A stretch of DNA of 64,000 nt from Brucella anthropi_A (GCF_046630315.1 NZ_LQBD01000010.1:53323-117322), one strand, 5' to 3'. Positions 44,020 through 53,334 are shown, counted from the stretch's first letter. Program-made: numbers and translations. The notes: generated from the sequence alone by a model not told the origin.

Positions 44020-44922
44020 ATGAATCGCGCATCGCCAGACTGGTCGCTTTATCGCTCTTTTGTTGCCGTTCTTCGCGAGGGCTCGCTGACGGGCGCGGCG
44101 CGCGTTCTGGGCATAAGCCAGCCGACACTTGGGCGGCATATTGCGGCGCTTGAAGCAAGTCTCGGCGTTTCGCTTTTCACCCGCTCGCCGGAGGGGCTGC
44201 GTCCCCTGCCCGCCGCAGAAATGCTGCGCCCCAAGGCAGAGGCGCTTGCCGCCGCGGCCGACGCGCTCTATCGCTCGGCCTCAGGCCAGAAGGCCAGTCA
44301 CGAGGGTACCGTGCGCATCGCCGCAAGCGAGGTCATTGCGGCCGAAGTGTTGCCGGCGGAAATTGCCCGCCTTCAGGCCACATATCCACAAATCACCGTG
44401 GAGCTTGCGGTTTCCAACCGTTTCGAGGATTTGCTGCGGCGGGATGCGGATATCGCAATCCGTATGGCGCGACCTTCCCAGGACGGCCTGGTGGCCCGGA
44501 AAATCGCCTCGATCGAACTCGGCCTTTTTGCACATCCACGCTATCTGGCGCGCTGCCCCGCGCCTGTCGAGCCGGGCGACATCAGCCAACACCGCCTGAT
44601 CGGTTTTGATACGGCCCTGCCCTATACGCGCCTTCTGGCATTGGAAGGACAACCGCTTCTGCGCGAGCGCTTTGCGCTCCGGACTGACAGCGATATGGCT
44701 CAAATGGCAGCCATACGCGCCGGTTGCGGCATAGGGGTTTGTCACGCGCCGCTGGCGGAGGGGCTGGTTCGCATCCTGCCCGATTATTTCGCCCCGACGA
44801 TAGAAATGTGGATGGTCATGCACATGGATTTGCGGCAGGCAGCACCCTATCGCATCGCGTTCGACAACCTGTGCAGCGGATTGAAGGCCTTTTATCGCCA
44901 TGGCGCCACCGAACGGCAATAA
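44020..44922 (+). CDS. LysR-family transcriptional regulator
   Basis: A 300-residue LysR protein. The helix-turn-helix is at about 20-45 (GSLTGAARVLGISQPTLGRHIAALEASLG) and the effector-binding domain follows. It is divergent from the cupin gene, with about 90 AT-rich bases between them, so it probably controls that gene. The effector is unknown. Confidence 0.87.
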   Translation: MNRASPDWSLYRSFVAVLREGSLTGAARVLGISQPTLGRHIAALEASLGVSLFTRSPEGLRPLPAAEMLRPKAEALAAAADALYRSASGQKASHEGTVRIAASEVIAAEVLPAEIARLQATYPQITVELAVSNRFEDLLRRDADIAIRMARPSQDGLVARKIASIELGLFAHPRYLARCPAPVEPGDISQHRLIGFDTALPYTRLLALEGQPLLRERFALRTDSDMAQMAAIRAGCGIGVCHAPLAEGLVRILPDYFAPTIEMWMVMHMDLRQAAPYRIAFDNLCSGLKAFYRHGATERQ

Positions 44923-44988
44923 CGCAAAATTGCTTTTGATCCCGCCTGTTAGAAGCGCATTGGCCTTTGATCCAAATCATTCCGGCTT

Positions 44989-45161
44989 CCCTTGCTTTCG
45001 TGCAAGGGATCATTTGCGATGACGGACTGCGAAATGACATGCGCGGGTCTAAGACCAAAGCAGCATGTATAAACAGCCTGCATGGGTTATTACCCTGCGG
45101 CACCGGTTCGGGCGGACAATCGATGTCCGTTCGGAATATGCCATTTCCGGCTTCGTGCCGG
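44989..45161 (+). promoter_or_regulatory. leader region with two hairpins before the CoA hydrolase/transferase gene
   Basis: The hairpin CCCTTGC/GCAAGGG (44989-44995, 45002-45008) and a short hairpin CCGGC/GCCGG (45147-45151, 45157-45161) lie in the 260 bases before the gene at 45183. The second sits about 12 bases before the likely ribosome site. No known riboswitch is recognised. Confidence 0.3.
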
Positions 45162-45182
45162 TCGGGAAAAAAGGTAGATCAC

Positions 45183-46673
45183 ATGTTGGAAACACGTATC
45201 CGGAACACTGCGCTTCGAGACAAGATCATCACTGCGGAGCAGGCGGCCAGTTTCATCAAGGATGGCATGATCGTCGGCATGAGCGGATTTACCCGCGCCG
45301 GCGATGCCAAGGCCGTGCCGGTTGCCATGGCGGCACGCGCCGCAACGGACCCATTCCAGATCACGCTCATCACCGGCGCGTCGCTCGGGCACGATGTCGA
45401 CAAAATCCTGACCGAAGCCCATATCCTTGCCCGGCGCATGCCTTTCCAGGCCGACCGCACCCTGCGCAATGCGATCAACCGCGGCGAGGTCATGTTTATC
45501 GATCAGCATCTGTCGGAAACCGTCGAGCAGCTTCGTTCCAATCAGATCGGCCCGATCAATTGCGCCGTGGTGGAGGCGCTGGCGATCACCGAAAGCGGCG
45601 GAATCATCCCCACCACATCGGTGGGCAATTCGGCCAGTCTTGCCATTCTCGCCGAAAAGGTCATCGTCGAAGTCAACCTGAACCAGCCGATGGCGCTGGA
45701 AGGTCTGCACGATATCTATATCCCGACAAAGCGCCCTTCCCGCGAGCCGATCCCGGTCATGGCCTGCGACAGCCGCATCGGCCTTCCATATATTCCCATT
45801 CCGCCGGAGAAAATCGCCGGTATCGTCATCACCCAGGAAAATGACAGCGCCTCCCCCGTTGAACCGGCCGACCGGGAAACGGTGGCGATTGCCGGGCATT
45901 TGATCGATTTCCTGAAGCATGAAGTGAATGAAGGCCGTCTGGATCTGGCGCTCAATCCCTTGCAGGCGGGCATCGGAACCATTGCCAATGCCGTCTTGAA
46001 CGGATTTGCAAACAGCCCCTTCCACAATCTGCGCATGTATAGCGAAGTGTTGCAGGACAGCACCTTCGACCTCTTCGACGCCGGAAAACTCGACTTCGCA
46101 TCGGGATCGTCGATCACGCTCAGCCCGGCCTGCGGAGAACGGGTCTTCAGCAATATCGAGCGCTATCGCGACAAGCTCATCCTGCGTCCGCAGGAAATCA
46201 GCAACCATCCGGAAGTCATCCGCCGCCTCGGTATCATCGGGATCAACACCGCGCTGGAATTCGACATTTACGGCAATGTGAACTCCACCCATGTTGACGG
46301 AACCAACATGATGAACGGGATCGGCGGCTCCGGCGACTTTGCCCGCAATGCCTTCATCTCGATCTTCGTCACCAAATCCGAAGCCAAGAACGGCGCCATA
46401 TCGTCGGTCGTCCCCATGGTTACGCATGTCGACCACACGGAACATGACGTGGATATTCTCGTCACCGAACAGGGGCTTGCCGACCTGCGCGGCCTGGCTC
46501 CCCGCGAGCGCGCCCGTGTCATCATCGATCATTGCGCTCATCCGGATTACCGCGACCAGCTCAACGACTATTTCGACCGGGCATGCGCCCGCGGCGGACA
46601 CACGCCTCACCTGATCGAAGAAGCGTTCAGCTGGCATCAGCGTCGGCGCGAAACAGGCAGCATGCGCGGCTGA
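45183..46673 (+). CDS. acetyl-CoA hydrolase/succinyl-CoA:acetate CoA-transferase family protein
   Basis: A 496-residue class I CoA-transferase. The sequence resembles succinate/acetate (or propionate) CoA-transferases, with GMSGFTRAGDAKAVP near the N-terminus and the late HVDHTEHDVDILVTEQGLADLRGLAPRERA block. It probably exchanges CoA between acetyl-CoA and succinate or works as a hydrolase; the direction is unknown. The ATG at 45183 is favoured; an open frame runs back to 44967 but looks like leader DNA. Confidence 0.87.
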   Translation: MLETRIRNTALRDKIITAEQAASFIKDGMIVGMSGFTRAGDAKAVPVAMAARAATDPFQITLITGASLGHDVDKILTEAHILARRMPFQADRTLRNAINRGEVMFIDQHLSETVEQLRSNQIGPINCAVVEALAITESGGIIPTTSVGNSASLAILAEKVIVEVNLNQPMALEGLHDIYIPTKRPSREPIPVMACDSRIGLPYIPIPPEKIAGIVITQENDSASPVEPADRETVAIAGHLIDFLKHEVNEGRLDLALNPLQAGIGTIANAVLNGFANSPFHNLRMYSEVLQDSTFDLFDAGKLDFASGSSITLSPACGERVFSNIERYRDKLILRPQEISNHPEVIRRLGIIGINTALEFDIYGNVNSTHVDGTNMMNGIGGSGDFARNAFISIFVTKSEAKNGAISSVVPMVTHVDHTEHDVDILVTEQGLADLRGLAPRERARVIIDHCAHPDYRDQLNDYFDRACARGGHTPHLIEEAFSWHQRRRETGSMRG

Positions 46674-46686
46674 ATATCTCAAAAAA

Positions 46687-46706
46687 CCGGCATCGATTGA
46701 TGCCGG
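46687..46706. other. hairpin after the CoA-transferase gene
   Basis: The perfect stem CCGGCATC/GATGCCGG with loop GATT is preceded by six A (46681-46686). The A run makes it look like a terminator on the opposite strand; on the plus strand there is no T run. It lies 13 bases after the stop codon. Confidence 0.45.
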
Positions 46707-46910
46707 CCAGATTTAAGTCGTTGCTTATAAAGCGGAACCTTCCCTTCTCTGGAACGTTAACCGGCACATCGTCTTTGGATTGGTGACGATGCGCCGGTTG
46801 CAAGGGCCCTGCTCTCTTCTCCGGTTTCAACGCGCTCAATCGGGTGACGCCGAGGAACGGTCGTCCGGTGCGCAACGCAACCCCAAGTTCCGGGAAGGAT
46901 CAGACCGCCC

Positions 46911-47072
46911 ATGTCCATCCTCATCAGCCTTCTGATAACAATCCTTGTTATCTTCCTCGTCCTTTATCTCATCAACATGCTGCCTCTGGATGCCAGGGCA
47001 AAGCAGATCGCTCAGCTTATCGTGATTATCATTGGCATAATTTCACTCCTGAAATATCTGGCGATCTTCTGA
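46911..47072 (+). CDS. small hydrophobic membrane protein (Thivi_2564-like)
   Basis: A 53-residue protein with two membrane helices (about 2-21 and 33-51) separated by the short loop NMLPLDARAKQ. GGAAGGA lies about 11 bases before the ATG. The pattern of two helices around PLDARAKQI resembles a small bacterial membrane family of unknown function (Thivi_2564 type). It is too short for most gene callers. Confidence 0.65.
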   Translation: MSILISLLITILVIFLVLYLINMLPLDARAKQIAQLIVIIIGIISLLKYLAIF

Positions 47073-47457
47073 TCCACGCCATGTCCCGCAAAGGGTAAAC
47101 GGGTTCGGGACAAAGAATAACAGCCGACAAATCCCGGAGTTTCCACCTGCCTGCGGCTCCGGGATTGTCCTGCCCAAGTTATTTCCCGAATTATATTAGC
47201 AACTTATTATTTATATCCTGTAGAAGCATTTCTTTTAAACATAGTTGTGCTTGTTTTGATTTCCACGTAATATAAAACCGCTATGCTACCTGTGATTGTG
47301 TCTTTCATGGCACGCATAAACAAAAAATTGCAAGAAGCGCATGGTGGTATCTTTCCCCTCTCAGGCGTTCCTTTTATAAGGCCCGCAAAAACCCGTTCAT
47401 ATCGGGTTCACGCGCGGGGCATTAAACATCCTCACTCAGGGTTGGGAGTGCAAGGAA
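47073..47457. other. gene-free stretch with a large hairpin
   Basis: No gene is seen. A long hairpin (47126-47139 with 47157-47169, one bulged A, arms ending ATCCCGGAG/CTCCGGGAT) follows the small membrane protein and may end its transcript. The part from about 47180 to 47280 is very AT-rich and probably carries the promoter of the diguanylate cyclase gene. Confidence 0.4.
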
Positions 47458-48249
47458 ATGAAGAAGACTGCTCTTTGGAAAGCAGCTTTGATAACGTTGT
47501 CCGTCGTTCTGTTCTCGATAGCAGCAACGTCGATGGCGGCCTATTCCGCGGGCTTCAGCCCCGGTATCATTGCGCTTGCTCTCAGCGCCGGGATTCCCGC
47601 GGCCACGGCTTTCCCTTCCCTCGCCTATATTTTCCATCAGCACAGCAAGCTGAAAGATGCCTATCTCCAGCTTGAAAAGGCCCATATCGAGCTACAGGCC
47701 CGCGCGCGGATCGACCATATGACCGGTCTTCTCAACCGCGAAGCACTGTTCGAGGCCATGAAGATCAGCCGCTCCCGTATCGAGACAGGGACATTGCTGG
47801 TCGTTGACGCCGACCACTTCAAGGCCATCAACGATACGTTCGGCCATGGCGTCGGTGATCGCGCCTTGAAGCTGATCGCATTCGCGCTCCAAAATGTGAC
47901 GCGAAAGGGCGACCTCGTGGGGCGCATTGGCGGGGAGGAGTTTTGTGTGTTTCTGCCCGGTGCCAGCGGAGAAACCGGCATGCGCGTCGCGCAGCGCATA
48001 CGCGCGGAAGTGGAGAATACGCCGTTTCACACGACCCAATATCAGGTCTATCCGCTGACGATCAGCATCGGCGTCGCCTCGGCGCCCAAAAATGAGACCA
48101 ATTCGCAGGTGCTCAGCCGCGCTGACCGTTGCCTCTACATGGCCAAGCAGCGCGGACGCAATTGCGTGGTGTTCGATGAGGAAAGCGGGCGTCTTGCCAG
48201 CGCGTCTGTCGTCTCGATTGCGACCGGGCGCGAAGTAGCGCGGGGATAG
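47458..48249 (+). CDS. membrane-bound diguanylate cyclase (GGDEF)
   Basis: A 263-residue protein with two N-terminal membrane helices (about 8-28 and 35-58), a short coiled linker (62-84) and a GGDEF domain. The catalytic motif is GGEEF (158-162). The inhibitory site RKGD (149-152) sits exactly five residues before it, so c-di-GMP product inhibition is expected. The DGL-type substrate motif appears as MTGLLNREAL. No periplasmic sensor of any size is present, so the input signal is unclear. Confidence 0.9.
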   Translation: MKKTALWKAALITLSVVLFSIAATSMAAYSAGFSPGIIALALSAGIPAATAFPSLAYIFHQHSKLKDAYLQLEKAHIELQARARIDHMTGLLNREALFEAMKISRSRIETGTLLVVDADHFKAINDTFGHGVGDRALKLIAFALQNVTRKGDLVGRIGGEEFCVFLPGASGETGMRVAQRIRAEVENTPFHTTQYQVYPLTISIGVASAPKNETNSQVLSRADRCLYMAKQRGRNCVVFDEESGRLASASVVSIATGREVARG

Positions 48250-48261
48250 AGCCCCACCAAT

Positions 48262-48783
48262 TCATTCCCAGGGGTCGATTTCCTCTTCCGACCATCCAAC
48301 CGGCACAAATCCCATCTTCTGATAAAGCTGCAATGCGCGCGGGCTGTCGAGCGTATTGGTGTGGATCGTCACCTTTTCCGGCCCATGCGCCCAGGCGGCG
48401 GAAATGGCTTCGCCGAGGAAGAACTTGCCCAGTCCCCGCCCCTGAAAATCATCGATGAGGCCGAAATAGACAATCTCGGCCGCTTCCGGCAGGGCCGAAA
48501 GATCAAGCTCGACGAAACCTGCCGGGCAGCCATCCGCGTAGAGGACATGGATTTCGGTCGTATCGGCATGGATCGCCGCTGCAACTTCCCCATCCGTCTG
48601 CACACGCCGCATCATCCAGTGATGCTTGCGGCCAACCTGTTCGTAGAGATAGCGGTAATAATGGACCGGCATGGTGCCCGCGCGCATGATCGCGAGGCGG
48701 ATACCGGAGGGCACCGGCACCGCAACGGACTGACGGATCGACATTTCCAGATGCGTGATGCGCGCTGTCAGTTTTTCGGTCAT
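48262..48783 (-). CDS. GNAT-family N-acetyltransferase
   Basis: A 173-residue acetyltransferase with the acetyl-CoA motif A in LIDDFQGRGLGKFFLGEAI and a C-terminal ALQLYQKMGFVPVG segment. The substrate is unknown. It overlaps the sseA stop by 4 bases and is therefore probably translated with it. Confidence 0.87.
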   Translation of the reverse strand: MTEKLTARITHLEMSIRQSVAVPVPSGIRLAIMRAGTMPVHYYRYLYEQVGRKHHWMMRRVQTDGEVAAAIHADTTEIHVLYADGCPAGFVELDLSALPEAAEIVYFGLIDDFQGRGLGKFFLGEAISAAWAHGPEKVTIHTNTLDSPRALQLYQKMGFVPVGWSEEEIDPWE

Positions 48784-49640
48784 GCCTGTTCAGCTTCGCC
48801 GGTGACGACCGGCGTGTCCTGCCGGCTGCCCCATTCGCTCCAGGAACCATCGTAAAGACGGTTATCCGTGTGGCCAAGCGACGTCAGCGCCAGCGTGATG
48901 ACAGCGGCGGTGACGCCGGACCCGCAGCTTGTCACCACCGGCCTGGAAAGATCGACACCGGCCTCGTCAAAAATCCTGCGCAGGCTCGCCAGATCCTTCA
49001 GTTCGCCGTTTTCGGACAATGTGCCGACAGGAACATTGCGCGCGCCGGGCATATGGCCGGAGCGCATGCCCGCGCGCGGTTCCGCATCGCGTCCGGTGAA
49101 GCGCCCGGCCGCGCGCGCGTCGGCGATCTGCACGCGGCGCTCATCCACGATTTCGCGCATCTGCGTAAAATCCACCACGGCAGCCTTGTTGAAGGATGAC
49201 GTGAACAATGTGGATGCAATCTTCGTCGGCTCATCAGTCACCGGATAACCGGCCTTTTTCCATCCGTCGAAGCCGCCATCGAGAACATGGACATTCTTCA
49301 CGCCCATGACCCGGAACATCCACCAGACGCGTGGCGCGGAAAACATGCCCGGCCCGTCATAGACCACGACCGTTTCATCGGCGGTGATGCCCATCGCACC
49401 GACATGCCGCGCAAAGAGCTCCGGTGAGGGCAGCGTGTGCGGCAGGCCGGACTCCTTGTCGGCGATCTTGTCCTGATCGAAGAAGACGGCGCCCGGAATA
49501 TGCGCGGCGTTGTATTCGGCCTCGCCGCTGCGTCCCGCAGCGGGAAGATACCAGGATGCATCGACAATCGCGATGCCCGGCTTGCCGAGCCGTTCCTTCA
49601 ACCAGTCTCGTGAAACGACGAAAGCGCTTTTTTCAACCAT
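48780..49640 (-). CDS. sseA: SseA, 3-mercaptopyruvate sulfurtransferase
   Basis: A 286-residue tandem-rhodanese protein. The active-site Cys239 lies in CGSGVTA, the loop typical of mercaptopyruvate rather than thiosulfate sulfurtransferases. It moves sulfur from 3-mercaptopyruvate to thiol acceptors or cyanide. It lies in a leftward run with alaX and cysK upstream and a GNAT gene downstream, so a link to cysteine metabolism is likely. Confidence 0.92.
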   Translation of the reverse strand: MVEKSAFVVSRDWLKERLGKPGIAIVDASWYLPAAGRSGEAEYNAAHIPGAVFFDQDKIADKESGLPHTLPSPELFARHVGAMGITADETVVVYDGPGMFSAPRVWWMFRVMGVKNVHVLDGGFDGWKKAGYPVTDEPTKIASTLFTSSFNKAAVVDFTQMREIVDERRVQIADARAAGRFTGRDAEPRAGMRSGHMPGARNVPVGTLSENGELKDLASLRRIFDEAGVDLSRPVVTSCGSGVTAAVITLALTSLGHTDNRLYDGSWSEWGSRQDTPVVTGEAEQA

Positions 49641-49694
49641 GGGTCACTCCAGCGACATGCCGCCCACAATGGCAGCCTGCGAAAAACGATAGAA

Positions 49695-50438
49695 TCAAGC
49701 TTCCGGCAAGGCACCGAACCGAATGCGGAAGCGGCGGTTTTCCTTGCCTTTCTTTTCAATCTTGCCAATGTGGATTTCGCCCACTTCCTGCGTTTCGGAA
49801 ACGTGCGTGCCGCCGCAAGGTTGCGAGTCCACCACGCCGTTTTCGCCAATCAGGACAAGGCGTATGCGGCCAAGCCCGACCGGCGGTCGCACATTTTTTG
49901 ACTTCACGATATCGGGGTTGGCAAGGAATTCCTCGTCGCTGATCCAGCGAATGGCAACCGCGTCATTGGCGTTGACGCGCTCCATCAGCTTTTCGGTCAC
50001 GAATTCCTTGGTGTAGGTCGGGTCGGGAAGATCGAAATCAACACGGCTTTCATCCTCCCCCACGGCTGCGCCGGTGATCGGGAACGGGCAGACCACGGAA
50101 AGCAGGTGACAGGCCGTGTGCATGCGCATCAGCTTGTAGCGGCGCGGCCAGTCGACATGCAGGACGAGCTTTTCGCCAATTGCGGGCGACGCCTGCCCCT
50201 CTGCCGGAACGTGAATGATTTCGTTCTTGTTTTCGCCGGTGATAGTCGCCGCTATCTCGATACGCGCGCCATCGGCGCGCTCAAAAAAACCGATATCCCC
50301 CGGCTGGCCGCCGGAGGTGGCATAAAAATTCGTCTGGTCGAGAATGATCCCGCCGGTGTCGGTCATGGCGAGCACCGTGCCCTCCGCCGTTGAAAGATAG
50401 GAATCTTCGCGGAAAAGCGCTTCGGTCTCATATGCCAT
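49695..50438 (-). CDS. alaX: AlaX-type alanyl-tRNA editing protein
   Basis: A 247-residue stand-alone homologue of the AlaRS editing domain. The zinc motif is HTACH together with a later CGGTHVSE. It removes wrongly attached amino acids (typically serine or glycine) from tRNA-Ala. The ATG at 50438 gives the normal MAYETEALF start; a longer frame to 50486 would overlap cysK. It lies 2 bases after the cysK stop, a tight pairing. Confidence 0.9.
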   Translation of the reverse strand: MAYETEALFREDSYLSTAEGTVLAMTDTGGIILDQTNFYATSGGQPGDIGFFERADGARIEIAATITGENKNEIIHVPAEGQASPAIGEKLVLHVDWPRRYKLMRMHTACHLLSVVCPFPITGAAVGEDESRVDFDLPDPTYTKEFVTEKLMERVNANDAVAIRWISDEEFLANPDIVKSKNVRPPVGLGRIRLVLIGENGVVDSQPCGGTHVSETQEVGEIHIGKIEKKGKENRRFRIRFGALPEA

Positions 50439-50440
50439 GA

Positions 50441-51469
50441 TTATCCCTCGAACGGTATGTCTATCTCGGTCTTCTTCTCCAGCCATCCGGGCACGGGCAG
50501 GTTCTTGCCGCGCAGAAAGGCAGGGTTGAACAGCTTGGACTGGTAACGATTACCATAGTCGCAAAGCACCGTCACAATTGTGTGGCCCGGCCCGAGATCT
50601 TTTGCAAGCCGGATTGCGCCAGCAATGTTGATGCCCGAAGAACCGCCAAGGCAAAGGCCCTCATTTTCCACGAGATCGAACACGATATCGAGCGCCTCCG
50701 CATCGGAAAGGCGATAGGAGAAATCGGGGGTGAACCCCTCAAGATTGGCGGTGATGCGGCCCTGCCCTATGCCTTCGGTGATCGAGTCGCCCTCGGCTTT
50801 CAGTTCGCCTGTCGTGTAGAAGGAATGGAGTGCGGCTCCATGGGGATCGGCCAGCGCGATCTTGATATCGGCATTGTGGTCCTTCAGGCCGAAGGCCGTG
50901 CCGACGAGCGTTCCACCCGACCCGACAGCTGCCACAAACCCGTCGACCTTGCCATCGGTGTCGCGCCAGATTTCTTGTGCCGTGGTTTCGACATGGGCCT
51001 GCCGGTTGATCGGATTGTCGAACTGGTTGGCCCAGATCGCGCCATTCGGTTCGCTCTTTGCGAGTTGCTCGGCCAGGCGTCCAGACAGGCGGACATAATT
51101 GTTTGGATTCCGATAAGGTGCTGCCGGAACCTCGATCAGCTCGGCGCCCAGCAGCCGCAGCGCGTCCTTCTTTTCCTGGCTCTGCGTTTCTGGAATAACG
51201 ATGACGGTGCGATAGCCAAGCGCTTTCGCGACCATGGTGAGGCCAATGCCGGTATTGCCCGCCGTGCCTTCGACGATGACACCGCCGGGTTTCAGAAGCC
51301 CGCGCTTTTCGGCATCGCGAATAATATAGAGCGCTGCGCGGTCCTTCACGGATTGTCCGGGATTGAGAAATTCGGCCTTGCCGTAAATTGCGCAGCCGGT
51401 CGCTTCGGAAGCCTTCTTCAAGTGGATCAATGGCGTATTGCCGATAGCGTCGAGCACCGATTGGAACAT
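50441..51469 (-). CDS. cysK: cysteine synthase (CysK-like, PLP-dependent)
   Basis: A 342-residue fold-type II PLP enzyme that makes cysteine from O-acetylserine and sulfide. The cofactor lysine is Lys42 in GQSVKDRAA, the substrate loop is EGTAGNTGIGL and the phosphate-binding loop is AVGSGGTLVG. The ATG at 51469 has AGGAAGG at a 9-base distance; an ATG at 51478 lies too close to it. It heads the leftward cysK-alaX-sseA-GNAT run. A terminator from the helicase gene lies upstream. Confidence 0.92.
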   Translation of the reverse strand: MFQSVLDAIGNTPLIHLKKASEATGCAIYGKAEFLNPGQSVKDRAALYIIRDAEKRGLLKPGGVIVEGTAGNTGIGLTMVAKALGYRTVIVIPETQSQEKKDALRLLGAELIEVPAAPYRNPNNYVRLSGRLAEQLAKSEPNGAIWANQFDNPINRQAHVETTAQEIWRDTDGKVDGFVAAVGSGGTLVGTAFGLKDHNADIKIALADPHGAALHSFYTTGELKAEGDSITEGIGQGRITANLEGFTPDFSYRLSDAEALDIVFDLVENEGLCLGGSSGINIAGAIRLAKDLGPGHTIVTVLCDYGNRYQSKLFNPAFLRGKNLPVPGWLEKKTEIDIPFEG

Positions 51470-51590
51470 GGCTTCCATCCTTCCTGTTTCGCAGAGGAAG
51501 TTATGAGGAAGCGCCCCGCCCTTCAAGCAAGCATGGAATATTTTTCCAGCCGATTGCGCAAACTGAAACCGCTCTTGCGGCTGAAAATAG

Positions 51591-51617
51591 AAAAGCCGCC
51601 CGAAAAGGGCGGCTTTT
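51591..51617 (-). terminator. terminator of the DEAD-box helicase gene
   Basis: An 11-base stem (AAAAGCCGCCC with GGGCGGCTTTT) closes on GAAAA. The A/T ends are symmetrical, and it is best read leftward at the end of the helicase gene, 26 bases after its stop. Confidence 0.9.
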
Positions 51618-51642
51618 GGGAAAAATGTTTGAGAAAAGCGCC

Positions 51643-53049
51643 TTATGCCGCGCGCTGTCCGCCATTTCCATTTGCATTGCGGCGCTTGCGGCGGAACGGA
51701 CGCTTTGCTTTCGGAGCGGCTTCGCCGGCTGCATGACCGCCTGCGCGATGATCGGCTGCCTTTGGAGCGGCACGACGCGCCTTTTGCGGCGTCCCGCCTT
51801 TGCGATGCCCCGTCTTCTGCGGGCGTTCGCCCGGAGCCGCTCCCGATGCAGCGGCCCTTGGGGCCGGAGCCGGTGCAAGCTCCACAGGTGCATCCTTGAT
51901 CGGAAGCTTGCTGCGCGTCACGCGCTCGACCGCTTTCAGCTTGGATTCTTCCGCTGCCGGATCGTAGAGCGTGATCGATGCACCGCTGGCACCATTGCGG
52001 CCGGTGCGGCCAATACGGTGCACATAGGTTTCCGGCTCATCCGGCAGATCATAGTTCACGACATGGCTGATACCCGGCACGTCGATGCCACGGGCGGCAA
52101 TGTCGGTCGCGATCAAAATCCGCAGCGATCCGTCACGGAAACCGTTCAGCGCGCGCTGACGGGCATTCTGCGACTTGTTGCCGTGAATGGCGGCGACTTC
52201 ATAGCCGTCGCGCTCCAGATGGCGGACAACCGCATCGGCACCATGCTTTGTACGGGTGAAGACGATGACCGAACGCATGGCCTTGTCGCCCAGCAGCGCG
52301 GAAAGAAGACGGCGCTTCTCCTTGGTGTGCACGGGATGCACGACCTGCGTGATTTCGGCAGCCGTCGTTCCCTGCGGAGCGACTTCGACGCGGACGGGAT
52401 CGCGCAGCAGGCTCCCGGCCAGCGATGCGATTTCCTTCGGCATGGTGGCCGAAAACAGTGCTGTCTGACGATCGGCATGCGTTGCCTTTGCAATGCGCTT
52501 CACATCGTTGATGAAGCCCATGTCCAGCATGCGGTCCGCCTCATCCAGAACGAGCCAGCGCGTCTGCGACAGGTCGACCAGACCGTCACGCATCAGATCC
52601 GTCAGACGGCCGGGCGTGGCGATCAGAACGTCGATGCCCGGCGCGATGCGCTTGATCTGCGACAGTTTGGAAACGCCGCCAAGAACAAGCGCCGTCGATA
52701 TATGCGCGTGCCTGGAAACATTGCGGATCGTCTGTTCGATCTGCACCGCGAGTTCACGCGTTGGCGCGAGGATCAGCGCGCGGGCGGTCTTCGGACGGCG
52801 CTTGTCGCCAAGGCCGATGATCTTTTGCAGGATCGGCAGGCTGAAAGCCGCCGTCTTGCCGGAGCCGGTCTGCGCGATGCCCAGAATATCGCGACCTTCG
52901 AGCTGGTGCGGGATCGCCTGCAACTGGATCGGCTTCGGCTCGGTCATGCCAGCGGCTTCGACGCCCTTGAGCAAAACGCCGGTAACGCCGAGAGCGGCAA
53001 AGCCGCCCGTAATTTCTTTTGTCAATTCAATCTCTCTCAGCGGCACCAT
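51643..53049 (-). CDS. rhlE: DEAD-box RNA helicase (RhlE-like)
   Basis: An ATP-dependent RNA helicase of about 468 residues. It has the Q motif (EPKPIQLQAIPH), Walker A AQTGSGKT, the DEAD-box as LVLDEADRMLDMGF, SAT as SATMPKEI, and the C-terminal motif VI HRIGRTGRNG. The tail of about 95 residues is rich in Ala, Pro, Arg and Lys, typical of RNA-binding tails. The start is uncertain: ATG at 53049, ATG at 53070 or a TTG near 53028 preceded by GAGAGAG. The role is probably ribosome assembly or cold adaptation. Confidence 0.9.
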   Translation of the reverse strand: MVPLREIELTKEITGGFAALGVTGVLLKGVEAAGMTEPKPIQLQAIPHQLEGRDILGIAQTGSGKTAAFSLPILQKIIGLGDKRRPKTARALILAPTRELAVQIEQTIRNVSRHAHISTALVLGGVSKLSQIKRIAPGIDVLIATPGRLTDLMRDGLVDLSQTRWLVLDEADRMLDMGFINDVKRIAKATHADRQTALFSATMPKEIASLAGSLLRDPVRVEVAPQGTTAAEITQVVHPVHTKEKRRLLSALLGDKAMRSVIVFTRTKHGADAVVRHLERDGYEVAAIHGNKSQNARQRALNGFRDGSLRILIATDIAARGIDVPGISHVVNYDLPDEPETYVHRIGRTGRNGASGASITLYDPAAEESKLKAVERVTRSKLPIKDAPVELAPAPAPRAAASGAAPGERPQKTGHRKGGTPQKARRAAPKAADHRAGGHAAGEAAPKAKRPFRRKRRNANGNGGQRAA

Positions 53050-53334
53050 GATGTCATGGTCCGCATACAAATGCCGGTCAAGCGCAACTTGCCGAACTCT
53101 GTCTGTTCAATGATAACGACGGGACGCCGAAGTTCTAATACTCCTGGCGACTTGCGCTGCCGTGCCCGAACATTCTTTCGGGTCTCCCCGCTTCCGGACC
53201 ATTCCGGAAGACAGAGGCGAGACGCAACAAGTCCAATGCCGGGAAAGCCGACGAATACGTCAGCCCATGCGCCTGATGCGGCATATGGGATGTTTTTGCC
53301 GAAAAAGCAACCGATTTCATTTCGGCCTGCGAAA
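53050..53334. other. intergenic region with two tandem hairpins
   Basis: Between the ilvA stop and the helicase start lie two small perfect hairpins: CCCGAA/TTCGGG (53165-53170, 53177-53182) and CTTCCGGA/TCCGGAAG (53191-53198, 53203-53210). Both genes point left, so the hairpins may end the ilvA transcript or sit in the helicase leader. No T run is present. Confidence 0.4.
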
